Source of the DNA: Thalassia testudinum
Lineage: Eukaryota; Streptophyta; Magnoliopsida; Alismatales; Hydrocharitaceae
Direction: 5' to 3'
NCBI GenBank assembly: GCA_037157565.1
Contig: JAZHRO010000012.1
Span: 8,706,501 to 8,770,500, forward strand
Length of the DNA: 64,000 bases
Positions 46,300 to 58,208 of the stretch are shown here, piece after piece; within the stretch, counting starts at the first letter, position 1, and each line of letters opens with the position of its first letter. Position numbers and translations under genes: made by a program. The notes beneath the pieces were generated by a model. It was given only the letters and a program-made list of their open reading frames with translations, ran no database searches and was not told where the DNA came from.

Positions 46300-49079
46300 T
46301 GATGGGTGTGGATCATCATAGCTAAAATATCTAAATTAAGCTAGAAGCAAGGTTAAATACTATTTTATTAACACAATAGATAGATTAAGTGTGGAAATTA
46401 ACGAAAATGACCTAAAACATCAAATTTGGGTTAAAAATGCATAATTAGGTCAATTTATGAGATATTCTATTCACAAATACAAATTGATGATCCAATTACC
46501 AATTAAACACATTTCTAAGCTCAAAAGTTCAAATAAAGGGTGAAATTAACTTCTAACATGTTTAATTAAGCTCCAATGAAAATTTCATGGCATTTGGACA
46601 TCAATAGGGCCTTACATTCATGACATTACATTTAGGTCCTTATATGATAACATTTCTTTACATTCAAAACATGCACGGGTGTGTTTGCAAGCATTCAGGG
46701 ATTATTTTGGATTGATTTTCCTAATGGGCCACCTTACAATTTTTATATCCCTTCACTTTAATCCCTTGCGTGCAAATTTCCCAAAAGACCTGCAGCCTCT
46801 CTTTCTCCTCTCGTGCACTGCTCACGAGCAAGAACTCTCCAAGCAGCAGCTGTCCATTTGATGTGCCTTCCATCCAACAGCTGATCCATCACCAATCTTC
46901 TTGCACCTTTGCGCGCAGCACCGCTACCTCCCTCAGATCCCATCTAATAGTGGGATTTCATCTTGATCTTTCCCACACATACTTCCTCCTCATCCCACTA
47001 TCCATGCCATAATCGCCTATTCTCACTCTCCGATGACCTGATCACTCCCTCGCTTACTTAAGCAACTCCCTTGAGTTTGCGCGCTCCTGATGAGTGCCCC
47101 TCCTACTTCCTTGGGCTCTCTATCCTTCCTCTCATGCTCCTCTTCTCTTCTTCACTTGGCTACACCTATGACAGAGGTGGAGCTTCTTCCCTCTTGATCA
47201 TCCATATTGAGTTGGATCACATAACACTAGGGGACGTTCCAGGAACTCCTCTAGTGGGCTCTTCAAGCACTGGAGATCCTCCCTCCATTCTTCCTCTCCA
47301 CCATTGGTTGGAGATCCATAGGTCCCATTCTTACTGTTATATTAGGTTTTACTGCTTTCTTAGTGCAGTTTAATGCTTTATAAATTAGTTAGGAGTAGAT
47401 TAGTTAGTGAATTCACGGATTTGTTAGCTTAGGTTAGGAGTAGAGTAGAATAGATCTGATCTCGCCCTCTCCGATCAATTCAGATCAGAGAGGTGTTTTT
47501 CCACTCTTGTTGCGATTCATTGTTCTTCCTCTATGCCTCATAAACCATTTCTACTGATTTTCCTTACTTTTTGATTCGCAATTCACCTCGTCCATTCAAG
47601 CATATAGATCTGAAGTTCTTGGACTTCATGATCTAGATAGTGCTTAAATCCACCTGGGGGTCTTCTCATTCACTTCATAAGTTCACAAAGAACCCCTGAT
47701 CTAGATTTAATTGCACCGATTCACTCGATTCTTTCAGATTTGAATTTTATGTCCAATCTCGTGATTTGAAGTTAATTTGAGTTTAAACAGATTTAATCGA
47801 GTGATTTGAGTTTGAATTTGCTTAATTGGGTGTATTGCGATGAGTTTGATGTGATTTGATTGAAGTTTTATTCTCAAATGAGCAAATGCCCAATTCAAGC
47901 CTTATATTGGGTAGTTTAGCCAAGGATAATCAATGGTACTATTTGAGGCTAAACGAGGACCCAACGGATTCTGATATAATCACTAAATTGCCTTGAATAT
48001 CAATCAATGGTGTTCAAGAAAATCAAGTGATCAGATCAGTAATAGATCTAAAGTAAATGCCCAAAATAGGGCAACATTGTTCTAAACTCAAAACGAGATT
48101 CAATCTGATGATTTATGGATATCTGATGACAAAAAGGTTTCTAAAAAACTTTCAGATCTTGTTTGAGAGATTTGCACAGGCCAAGTAAATTTTCAATGAT
48201 TAAATCCCATTTGATTTGGATTTGATTAGCGACATCAATTACTCTATTTTATTTTGATTTGGAAGTTTGGCATGGCATTTGATCTTTGATTTTCAAATGT
48301 TTTATGAATTTGATGTGAATTTGAAGGTTTGAATGAGTATTCATGTGGCTTAAATCAAACTTCTCAGGTCTGATTTGGGCTAATTTTAGTGAAATATCAG
48401 CTATCAGCTGCTGGAAGCAAGTGGTAGCAATAGTGTTAGGCTACTAATATAGTAGTAGAATAGCAACAACAGTAGCAGTAGCTGCTGGTTTGATGAGTAG
48501 CAATTTGGCTGCTATTATACAGTAGCAATAGGGTTTGGAACACATTGTCAAAGGAGATTTGAGTTGGATTTAGGGGTTTCAAGAAACTGAATCTATGTAT
48601 ATATGTATAATGACATAGAACAAACATTCATGTAAACTAGATTGACTTAAATTTGATTTGAGTGGCAGTTAAACCATGTTTTCATTCATTGTCAGGTCAT
48701 ATGAAATGCATTAACTGTCTAACTTGTGTTTTGACCTGAAATCTAAATGAAAATCATGTTTAAATGATGAAACATCTTCCTTATGATGTGTTTTATGTTC
48801 TTGGATGCTTACACCCCTTTTCCAGCCCTTTGAATGCATCTTAAAGCCTTAGGTTCATATTTCGAACTCCATTCAAGGCTCTTTTATATTAGACTTATAA
48901 ATAACTAAAAATTATTAAAAAAAGTCATAAAAAATAAAATAAATGTGTTTTGAGTAGGATTATGTATTTGGTTAAGCATATGTAAAGTTTCAAAGTATTC
49001 CGAATCTTCTAGCTAGTAGAACATACCAGCCGACGGTTTAGTATACTCTAAAACTTAATAAAAGAAACACATATGAAAA

Positions 49080-49830
49080 ACCCAAAAAGAAATTATTCTT
49101 CTATTATCTCACCTTCTCTGTCTCTTCTCCATAAAAACTAAAAAATACCCAAAAATATATAAAATACCTTGTATATAGTATTTATACTTGTAAATATGAA
49201 TAAATTAATAAGTTATATGTAAATAATGTAATGTGTGTATATATTGTACATAAATAACTTATATATGTGTTATATATATTTAAATAAGTATTTAGGTTGA
49301 GTTATTGTATATATAACTTAATTATGTAATTATATATTAATTTAGAATAGATTATATGTATTTAAATTAAGATAATTATAAATAAATATGTAAACTTGTA
49401 TAATAGGATCTGGAACTGTACATATGTAGTTAAGTATTTATTATATACCTAATTATACTTGTACATTGATTTATTTAAGTATTTATTGTATATAATTAAG
49501 TTAATAAATTAATTAGGTAAGTATTAAGTTAAAAATAAAATAAATTAGTAATTTAACTTATTACTAAAGTAACTTATATTGTATACTTGTACAAAATAAT
49601 TTTAAATATTTTCAACCTATTTATAATATATTTATACTATATAATAATATTTATAACTAAATTATGTATATATCTATTAATAATGTGTATATAAATGTAC
49701 ATAAATTAAAATAAATGTTATAAAATAAATTAAAAATGTATAATAGATACCTTGTTATGTATATTAACTAATTATTAGGTTAATTGAATAATTAAATTAT
49801 TAATTGATGCATTAATTAAGGATTTAAGCT
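49080..49830. repeat. AT-rich low-complexity tract
   Basis: About 750 bp almost free of G and C, made of tata, taata, aataa and gtata runs. No frame, no fixed period. Confidence 0.8.
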
Positions 49831-50045
49831 CTGAATTAGCATGTACAAAGTACTAACTTTAGACAACTTTTAAATATAACCAAATAAGTTATTATTCTAA
49901 ATTAACTTCGTAATTATGTAGCCCTATATAAAGGCTTTAAAATGATATAATTTATTTTGAAATTGGACTTAAAATCAACACTCAAATTGAGGTCCAAAGT
50001 TGGCCTCAACACATGCTAAATCGCACCAAATCAGCCCCCGTGATA

Positions 50046-50089
50046 GTCCCACCTCGTTCCATAACGGGCAGGCGTGGTCGTATTTAATG
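50046..50089 (+). promoter_or_regulatory. snRNA-type USE + TATA module, eighth site
   Basis: GTCCCACCTCG (50046-50056), 24 bp, TATTTAATG (50081-50089). GCCTC follows 22 bp after the start of the box rather than 30. The surroundings differ from the I/A/B/C/D/E family, so this is the most independent occurrence. Confidence 0.45.
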
Positions 50090-52729
50090 ATCCGCACTCA
50101 ATGCCTCGGTAGTCATTAGTGCTGGGCCCGGATAAAAACCTTTACCCCATAAGCATACATTAATATATTCTGAACATAGATGTGGTGTGGGATGGGAGCC
50201 CAGTCTGGCCCGATCTGGTTGAGTTGGATTTGGGTCAAAAGAATGCACTCTGTAACGACCCGATTCCCGAATCCCTACCAGACACGAGAATCGGACCGAC
50301 TCGACTGATCCCAAGACCCAGTCGTCCAACGAGAAAGTAACCAAAAGAGCAGTAAAATAAACCACATTCAACATGTATATAACTAGCAGTAACAAAATAC
50401 AGCAGTAGAGAAAAGAAATACTACAGTATACACCACCACAACAGTAAAGAAATAAACATATACATAAACATGAAGCTTACAATAAAGAGAGTACAGGGGG
50501 TAACAGAAACTACTCACTACAACGGAAAGAAAAGTACAGTGGGTACTACTAGTAACACTACTGGGCTCTACTAGGCCCAGCGCCCTCTGCAGCTGCCGAC
50601 TCTGGCTGCCCAACGCCTGGTCCTGAAAAGTAACAAGGGTGACACGTCAACGAAATGCTGAGTAGAGTGTCAACTAAAAGCTAGAAAAAGCAGTAGAGTG
50701 GACAATAGCTGTTATATTTTCACTTTCTTTATATTTTTTCCATTTATTCACTATTGATTTATTTCTCAGATCCTTCTCTTGATCTTGAATGTTCCTCGTG
50801 GGAACGATCTTGATTGTAGTCTTTTCTGAAAAGTAGAAGTAACACGTGGTGCTCTCCTGGCCGGGAGAGTCCCCCGTGGTGGTCCTACTGATGAGAGCCT
50901 CATCATGAGCCATAACTAGTTCATTTTGACCCAATAAAGAAGATAAAAGCTCCTACATAACCTAGAAGAAGGCTTAACTGAAGGAACAAGTGCTTTGAGA
51001 AGAAAACATGAAATAAAGGTTAAAACTGTAATTTTACCGCTGCAGTACATAAACGGGATTTCTCAGAAGCAAAACATAGGTCAAATGGTCCAAATAAGAT
51101 AAAAAGAGGGTTGAGTCAATCAGAAATGGGTTTATGCACAATCTAAGAATTAAATGACACTTGGTAACCCTAAAACAGACCCGCTTAAATTAACAAGGTT
51201 CCGGTCAGGATAAAAATCGAGTAAACCATCTAAAAATCATGGAAAAACATCCTCTAGGGTTTAGAACACTTAATTTGGCCTTTGGAACCTAGTCTGACCT
51301 AGATTAGGGTCCTAGCTCCTCAATTAACCAAATTTGGATTTTTACGCAAAATATCCAATCAAACAAGGTCAAACCTGAAATCCAACTTCGCCATTGGATT
51401 CCTTAGGTTCAAATTAGGGTCATACCAAAATTCGGACCTAAGGGGAGGTCATCTTGACCTACTTTGCAATTTAGTACACCTAAATCGCAAATAGGTCCCT
51501 ATCTTTTGAATATCCTTGCAAAGAGCCCCCCAAGTTCTTTGCCCCCTTTGCAATCCGGTCCTGCCGCCATTGTTAGGGCAGAACCGAGCTCCGGCGAGGT
51601 TCAGAGAGGGATTGCTCTCTAATCCCTCAGAGATTCCCTCCCAGAAATGGAAGGGGGATTCTCTGAGGAATTCCCTTCCTTATAAAGCCAATTACAATCG
51701 CTAGTGTGAACCCAATCTCTCGTGCGAACGCACGAGAGATTTGGGTATCCACCTTCCTTCCAACTCCGGCAAGCTGGCAGACCTAATTGCGCGCTCTTCA
51801 CGCGCTGATAAGAGCAGCCAGCACCTATAAAACACCCCCCAGACCCTGCCGCAGGACCGAAGCTTGATTTTGACGGAGATCCCCTCCCAATTTCCTCTCT
51901 CCCATCTCCAGCCAAACGACCCGCAAGCTCCGGCGACCTCCTCCCCTCCGTCTCGTCGCTCTGCTGCCATACCAGCAGCAGAGTCCTCTCCACCTCTTCC
52001 TCCCGCGTCGCACTATACCCCGTGCGCGTGCTCCTGACCTCATCTTCGTCGCCGCTTCCTCCCTCAGGGTCTTTCTTCCCCGACGACGGCAGTTACGAGC
52101 CGTCCTCTCCACCGCCTCCCTTCCTTCCCGACAAACCCAGATACATTCTCCATCCTCTCCTCTCTCTTTTCCCCGTACTATTTTACTTGATTACCCCTCG
52201 ACAGTACCTAACCACCTCCATCGTTCTCGCCTCCGACCGTCCTCCGGCGAGCTGCCCACACCACTCCGCCCCTCCACACGGCTCGCCAACCCCCTCGTGA
52301 GCTTCGCCTCACCACCAGGAACCCATTCCACCCCATCATTGCCACTCCAGACCTCCACAAGCACCCCCCGACCAACCCACCATCTCCGGCCACAGGTTGA
52401 CCTAGGCACGCACGCTTAGGCCGACCTGCAACCTACAGCATCGCCCACCGCCTTCGCCGTGCTACGGCGAAGGTTTCCAGCTATTCTGATTGGGCCAATA
52501 GGCCGTTCTGTTGGATGTCAGGTGTACGCCCCAGCTGCCATTAACAGCCGAAGCAGCAAGGAGCTTGGAGTAGCTTCGGGCATCAGGCTTCCCAGGCTGC
52601 AGGTGTAGCAGACTCTCGCGAAGGTCGCGAAATGAACGAGGCCAGCCAGTCGCACAGAGGAGCCATCAGCTTGGGCAATCGAGTGACGAAATCTCTGCGG
52701 GCGCGCGTGAAGGCAAGACCTACCAGATA

Positions 52730-52772
52730 GTCCCACATCGTGGGATTGCAAAACTCAGGTATCCTATAAGTT
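52730..52772 (+). promoter_or_regulatory. snRNA-type USE + TATA module in LTR E (best match)
   Basis: GTCCCACATCG (52730-52740) is a perfect match to the plant snRNA upstream sequence element. 24 bp later comes TATAAGTT (52765-52772). GCCTC begins at 52794, 29 bp after the start of the box. USE and the next bases form TCCCAC-ATC-GTGGGA. Confidence 0.6.
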
Positions 52773-52789
52773 GTTTTTGTGTTTTCTTC

Positions 52790-53042
52790 TTAGTGCCTCC
52801 GTAAGCACAGGGGTGAGGTCCCTCACTGCCCCCATACGCCTCGTCCGCGGCTTGATCTCGCGGATCTGGCGGATCCGACCCGACCTAAACCTACGCACTC
52901 CTCGTGCATCACCACTTGCCGGTGCGCCTGGTCCCGGGTGCGAATCCGACCCGACTACCCGTGTGGCTTTGGGAGAGCGTGCTTGAGTGAACTGCTTGAG
53001 AAAAAGAGAGACGCTTGGGTAGAGGGATGGGGGTAGGTTTTT
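52790..53042 (+). ncRNA. Predicted Pol III-type transcript in LTR E
   Basis: Inferred start about 52790; ends at TTTTT 53038-53042. It contains GCCTC ... GGGGTGAGGTC at the start and GGTGCGAATCC (about 52939), one base off a B-box. Not a known RNA. Confidence 0.3.
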
Positions 53043-56000
53043 GCTACTGTGTGGTGTGTAGGAAGGAAGAAGTGACCGAGGCAGCGAACACTTAGCAGCT
53101 GAAGAACAAAAAGAGAAGAAAGAAGAGGCTGTGTAGCAGTGAAAGGAGAAGTCTTCGCCGAGAAGAAGAAGAAGAAGAAGGAAGACAAGGCAGAAGAGAG
53201 AGAAGAACAAAGAAGAGGCCAAGTGAAGACTGCAAAGAGATCAGAACAAAAAGAAGAAAGAAGAAAGGCAAGGCAGGAGAAGAAGGAAGATATAGAAGCA
53301 GAAAGGAGAAGAAGAGAGAAAGAGAGATCACATTTAAGATGTCTGATACAGAAATCAGACGTCCAATTCTACTTCTTTTCCACAAATCCTTTTTAAAACT
53401 CTCTCTTTGAATCAATTATATTTGCATTTAACAGTTGTATTCTTTGGTTTTACAAAGTACTGAGATTGCTCCCCGTGTTCGACCTCGGATACTCTAGTTC
53501 TTCGAGTAATAAAATTCTTTATATTTGTTTAAACGTTTTGTCGGTTATACTACAATGTAATACGCTTTAAATCCGCACAAAATCGTTGAGAACACCTACC
53601 CTCAGTCAACCACCCAAGGTCGCTGACAGACGTAACGGTGACTACGGCATGTGCGATAAACGCACGGGTAGCTACCCCGCACTGGCACGCGGTCAGTCGT
53701 TTCCGTTAACGGGTGCGCCCAAAGCACAGCACGGAACCAGTATAGGGCAGAGCCCTCTTAGTAACAGGGGTCCATCCCCTCCACAGTAACCAAACAGGGG
53801 TCATGCCCCTCCACAGTCCGCGCACCCTCGCCTAACTACCCTGGTTTTCCCAGTGGGCTTAACAAGTCGGTGTAGGAAGGCCAGCAGAACCCCGAGGCCC
53901 ATGGGGTAGCTAGTGCTCTCCCTACACTAGTAGCTCTCACCGGTACGGTGTACATGAGGGCCAAGAGTCAGTACAAAATGGCCAGACCTAACCTCGGGTC
54001 CCTAGGGCGGCTGGCTCTCCTCTGCACTAAGAGGTAATAGGTGCTTTCCCTGGTACTACGTACCCAAGGGACAACAAACTTTCCCATTCACTTTTCCAAC
54101 TCCATCCCATTTATTTTCAGGATTATTTTCAGGAGCTCTACTCCTAATTCCCCATAGGGTTCATGCTCATGTTTCTCAGGCTAAGCCATACTAGGTTTCA
54201 TCATTTCAGGTTGATACGCATATAATACGTGTTGCAACATTCAACTTCCTTTTTCTTTCCAATTTGTATACAAACAGCTCGTATTTAATTTCAACCAACA
54301 GAAATTACATGCAACAGTTAGTAGTAATAGTACCCTACATTCCACAGGCAGCTGTTGATGAGAACCTCATCATAAGCCATAACTAGCTCATTTTGACCTA
54401 ATACAGAGACTAAAAGCTCCTACATAACCTTAGAAAGGCTTGGCTCAAAGAGATTCTGAGTTTGCAAAGAAAACATAAACTGAGGGGTAAAAATGCAATT
54501 TTACCAATCCAATCTGAAAACAGGGTAACTCAGGGTCCAAACATAGGTCAAAACAACCTAATAAGAAGAAAAGTGGGATGAAATCACTCAACAAGGGCTA
54601 CAACAACTCCGAAGAATTAAATGACATCCTATAACCCTAAAAATAAACCCACTTAAATACACGAGGTTCGAGGCAAAGTAAAAATAGAATAAACCCTCTA
54701 AAATTCATATAAAAATAATCTCTAGGGTTTAGAACCTTCAATTTGGCCTTAGGAACCCATTTTGACCTACATTAAGAACCATGCCCAATTAAAAACTTAA
54801 TTTGGGTTTTTGCATAAATTGACCGATCAAACAAGGTTTAATCTAGAAATAAAATTCACCATCAGAATCCTTAGGTCCTAATTAGTCATGCACAAAAACT
54901 TGAGCCTAAGAAGAAACCTTCTTGACCAACTTTACACTTTGGTCCTCATACATTTACTTTCTGGCCCTCAACTTTTGAACCCTCACATTTTGGCCCCTAA
55001 CTCTCCTTCGTTCTTTGCATTTAGGTCCCTCCTGCAAAACCTGAGCAGCACCATGCTCTGGCGCACCATGCTCCAGCGACCTTGGCGGAGCATGGCGCCG
55101 CGCAGGGTAAGGGAGGGAGCCTGCCAAGTCAAATGGGGGTGCCCTGCGTCGTCAGCCATCGCAGGAGCACCCCGCTGAGTGCTGCGACCGCCCATACCTC
55201 CCGTGCGAACGTACGGACGGTATGGGTCTCCTTCCTCCGGCGTCCTCCGGCGAGGGAGACACGTCGTCTCCCTCCGCCCTCCTCTCTGATTCTGCCCCTA
55301 TAAATACCCCCGTCGCTCCGCCGTTCTTCCGAGCTCGGATCTGATGGAGATACCCCCTCACTTTCCTCTCTTCCCACTTCAATAAATGCCCCCTTGCTCC
55401 GGCGGCTTCTCGTCCTCCTCCTCTTCGCTCTGCCGCAATACCAGCAGCAGAGACTTCTTCCTGATTCTCCTCCGCGTCGCGCAATACCGGCGCGTGCTGC
55501 CTCTGCCCCGTCGTCGCCGCCGTCCTCCCCCACTAGGCATTTCTTCTCCAACTCCGGTAGGTACGAGCCGGCAGCCCCTTCGTCACTTTAGCTAGGTTAG
55601 AATTAGTCTTCTCTATCCCCTCTTTCTTTTCCTCCTTATTTTACAGTCAATTACACCCTCGACCGTGCCTAATCACCCTCACCTTCTCCACCTCCGGCCA
55701 CACTCCGGCGACCCTCTCCCATCACTCCAGCAACCCACACGGCTCGCCGACCACCGCAGAACCTCCGCCTCCTCACCCTGATCCTCTTCCGCCCTTCCAC
55801 TTCCCACCAAACGCCCTCTGCAGATCCACCGAACACACCCACTTCTCCACCTGTAGTTTGACCTAGGGTGGCCCTCATGCTCTGCCCCGCCGCCTGCTAG
55901 ACCCCCCACCACCTTCGCCATGCCACGGCGAAGGTTCTCCGCGTATCTGATTAGGCCAAGAGGCCATTCCTCTGTGGACAGGTATCTCGACCGCTGTCGC

Positions 56001-56189
56001 CATTGCTGCGCTGAAGAAGCACCTTCAACCTGCAGCTCCAGGTGCGCTTCGCCTAGGTCCGACTCCCAGGCTGTGCGGGGCATCTCCGCGAAGAGTCCCA
56101 GGCTCGCAGCTGGGGCGAAGGCCTCACGTGAAGCCGCGATTGCCAGCTGCCTCCTCCGCTGCAGGCGCTCAATTGGGGTGGGACATTTA

Positions 56190-56232
56190 GTCCCACCTTG
56201 GAAACTTTGAGAGGCACGTGGGCGCTTAAAGG
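56190..56232 (+). promoter_or_regulatory. snRNA-type USE + TATA module in D 5' LTR
   Basis: GTCCCACCTTG (56190-56200), 24 bp, CTTAAAGG (56225-56232). GCCTC at 56255, 30 bp after the start of the box. USE is the right arm of GGTGGGAC-ATTTA-GTCCCACC. The box is weaker than in C or E. Confidence 0.45.
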
Positions 56233-56249
56233 TAAAAAGTGCCTTAGGC

Positions 56250-56497
56250 TGTTCGCCTCCTGATCACGGGGTGAGGTCCCTCTCACCCGCCCGACTACTC
56301 GGCCTCGTCCGCGCTCACGCCCCGCGGACCTGACCCGACCCGATTAACCCGACCTGCACTCCTCACCCACCACCGCACGCCGGTGGGCCTGGACTCGGGC
56401 ACGACCCGCATACCCGATTAACCGGTTGCTCTGGGAGAGCTTTCCTAAGAGTGAATTCTGAGAGAGAGAGACGCGGGGGGAGGGTAGAGTAGGTTTT
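56250..56497 (+). ncRNA. Predicted Pol III-type transcript in D 5' LTR
   Basis: Inferred start about 56250; TTTT at 56494-56497. 5' pairing GCCTC/GAGGT and hairpin GCTCT-GGG-AGAGC near 56428. Function unknown. Confidence 0.25.
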
Positions 56498-57102
56498 GCC
56501 CTCTGACAAAAACCTTGAAGTGTGCAGGCACAGGTGAAGAAGAAGAAGAAGGACTGCGGAAGAAAAAGAAGAAGAAGAGAACACAAAGAAGAAGAAGACG
56601 GAAGCTAAGGGAGACACTGTAGCAGTAGCGGTTTAAGTCGTCTGATTGCAAATTCAGACGACGTCTTGAAGGCAAGGAAGAAGAAGAAAAGAAGAAGCAG
56701 GACTGTGGCAAAGAAGAGGAAAGACAAGAAAGAAGAAAAAAGAAGAAGATCTGAAGAAAAAGAAAGAAAGAAAACAAGGAAGAGCAGAAGACAGAAAAGG
56801 AAGAGCACGAGGGGAAGATCTGAAGAATAAAGAAGAAGAAGAAGAGCACGAGAGGAAGAGAAGAGAAGATAGAGGAAGAAAGAAGAGAAAAAGGAGAAGC
56901 CAAATTTTCATCTCTCTCTCTCTCTCTCTTTATTTTTGTAATAAGAATTTGTACTTCTAAAATACGACTTGCTCCCTGAGTTCAACCTCGGGAACTCTTT
57001 TATTTCCAAGTAAAAAGATTATATATGTAATGATGGCAATAACTAGGTGTACTACAATGCTAATTTCTATAGCAAAACCTAGTCATAACGCCGTCGTCAC
57101 TT

Positions 57103-57120
57103 TGGCGCTGTTGCCGGGGA
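57103..57120 (+). promoter_or_regulatory. Primer-binding site of element D
   Basis: TGGCGCTGTTGCCGGGGA, 3 bp after the LTR. It differs by one base from TGGCGCCGTTGCCGGGGA, the site typical of Athila-type elements and attributed to tRNA-Asp. Confidence 0.8.
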
Positions 57121-58208
57121 GCAACGGCTATTCTAGAGGTAATTAAATTCCTATTTTTAAATTTCTAATAATCTCTCCTTTTTTTGTGCAGCTACAGGAA
57201 ATCAAGAAGACAAGCAACCGTGCGACAACCACTCCGAGGACAGGTAATTTTCTATCCTCTCAACCCCTAAATTCTAAAGAGGAAGAAAAGAAAAGAACAA
57301 GCAATATAGGGCTAACTTGTCTTCTATACTTAGTAAACCATAAAAAGTTGCATGTTTTCAACCCATTATTCCTGCACACTATTAAGGGTATTTAAGGGCT
57401 AACACATTCTTGCTTGAGCCCTAATTACCCAACAAGAACTAACTGGACCAAATAGAGCCAACATAAGATTCAACATTAGGGTTTTAGAGACACACTACTT
57501 AAATCAAGAATGGAGAAAATCCAAAAGAAGTGTGCCTAAACCATTGATTGAACATACTTATTCAGAGAAACCCTAAACAATTGGCTCTCTAAACACTTGA
57601 ACCCAAAAAGAAAGGACCCAAAAGCTCTCAAAAGAACAAGAGGTAAAGTTGACCCCTTGGGTCAACCAACCTTAAAATTAGGTCACTTTCTCACTCAAAA
57701 TACCTAAGAGTTTAAGTGTAACTTTAAGCACCCTGATCTTAAACTAAAATTGGTAGACTTAAGAGGTCAAGATCCCCATTCTGGTCTACCTGGAATCTCA
57801 GTGACAAGAGAGGTCGGGTGGGGGAAACCCTGTAACCCGTGGGGATGCTCTACCGTGTAGGGGTCTTCGCGGGACTCACCCTCTCTGGCTGCCCAGGTAA
57901 TTCTCAGGTGGACGATCTTTCTGATCAAGGGGTCCATCTGCCCTGCACCTCTATAGTCACCTAACAATTTTTGGGTGTCTTGATTGGGTCCAGCACCTGC
58001 TTATCTCATCCAGTCCTTTAGTATTTTGCAGGAGGTCCTTGAAACCTCCTATAGAAATTCACTCTCCCCGAGGCTAAGCCTCGGCTCCCTTGTTTTTGCA
58101 GAAATCATTCACATAGCCCCTCTTTCCTCTTATTCTGAACAAAATCCCCTTCTTCCATCTTGATTCAAACTTCGATTCTATATCTTGATTCCACCACCTG
58201 ATTCAAAG
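57121..58208 (+). other. Leader of element D
   Basis: Noncoding. 57780-58000 matches the leader of H: 'gggggaaaccctgtaaccc', 'gctctaccgtgtaggggtct', 'tggctgcccaggtaattct', 'ttgattgggtcca'. The match fades at about 58100, before the coding region. Confidence 0.7.

Larger units (their letters stand above)
46300..50250 (+). repeat. Probable long 3' LTR of element H, interrupted at 50251
   Basis: Starts TGATGGGTGTGGATCATCA right after the H 3' region, a palindromic start like the other LTRs. It differs from the 5' remnant, so the pairing is doubtful. It contains a pyrimidine/GC-rich part (46780-47340), TAG/AGC-type trinucleotide runs (48410-48530), an extremely AT-rich stretch (49080-49830), and at 50046 a USE/TATA module. 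The minus-strand Tekay LTR begins at 50251, so the remainder, if any, lies beyond it outside the window. No coding region seen. Confidence 0.45.
50889..53594 (+). mobile_element. Solo LTR E with exact CCTAC duplication
   Basis: 2706 bp from TGATGAGAGCCTCATCA to ...TTGAGAACA, flanked by CCTAC at 50884-50888 and 53595-53599. Removing it restores the reversed Tekay LTR across the site. TATA box CTATAAAA at 51825-51832; USE/TATA module at 52730-52772; homopurine GAA tract about 53060-53335; hairpin 53338-53363. No coding region. Confidence 0.92.
50251..54355 (-). mobile_element. Tekay-like LTR, minus strand, split by LTR E and by element D
   Basis: The plus-strand start TGTAACGACCCGATTCCCG is the reverse complement of the 3' end of the LTR at 25031-27742. 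Collinear reversed blocks include 'ccaagacc', 'ggtgctctcct', the 'catgcccctccacag' repeats and 'aaatttcatgcaac' near the right side. No primer site lies beyond the 50251 edge, so it is a solo or end-truncated LTR. Two later insertions sit in it: solo LTR E and element D at 54356. The remaining upstream part of this LTR should reappear after D, beyond the window. Confidence 0.8.
54356..57099 (+). repeat. 5' LTR of element D, 2744 bp
   Basis: From TGATGAGAACCTCATCA to ...CGCCGTCGTCA. TATA box CTATAAATA at 55298-55306; GC-rich segment to 56160; USE/TATA module 56190-56232; GAA-rich tract about 56535-56905; hairpin 56637-56662; CT run near 56910. The right end is fixed by the primer site. Confidence 0.92.

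Noticed and set aside
51619..52409. Arg/Gly-rich minus-strand frames
   Set aside because: Inside solo LTR E. The equivalent positions in LTR D (55129-56083, 62388-63414) hold similar frames because the LTRs are homologous, but substitutions give no sign of coding constraint.
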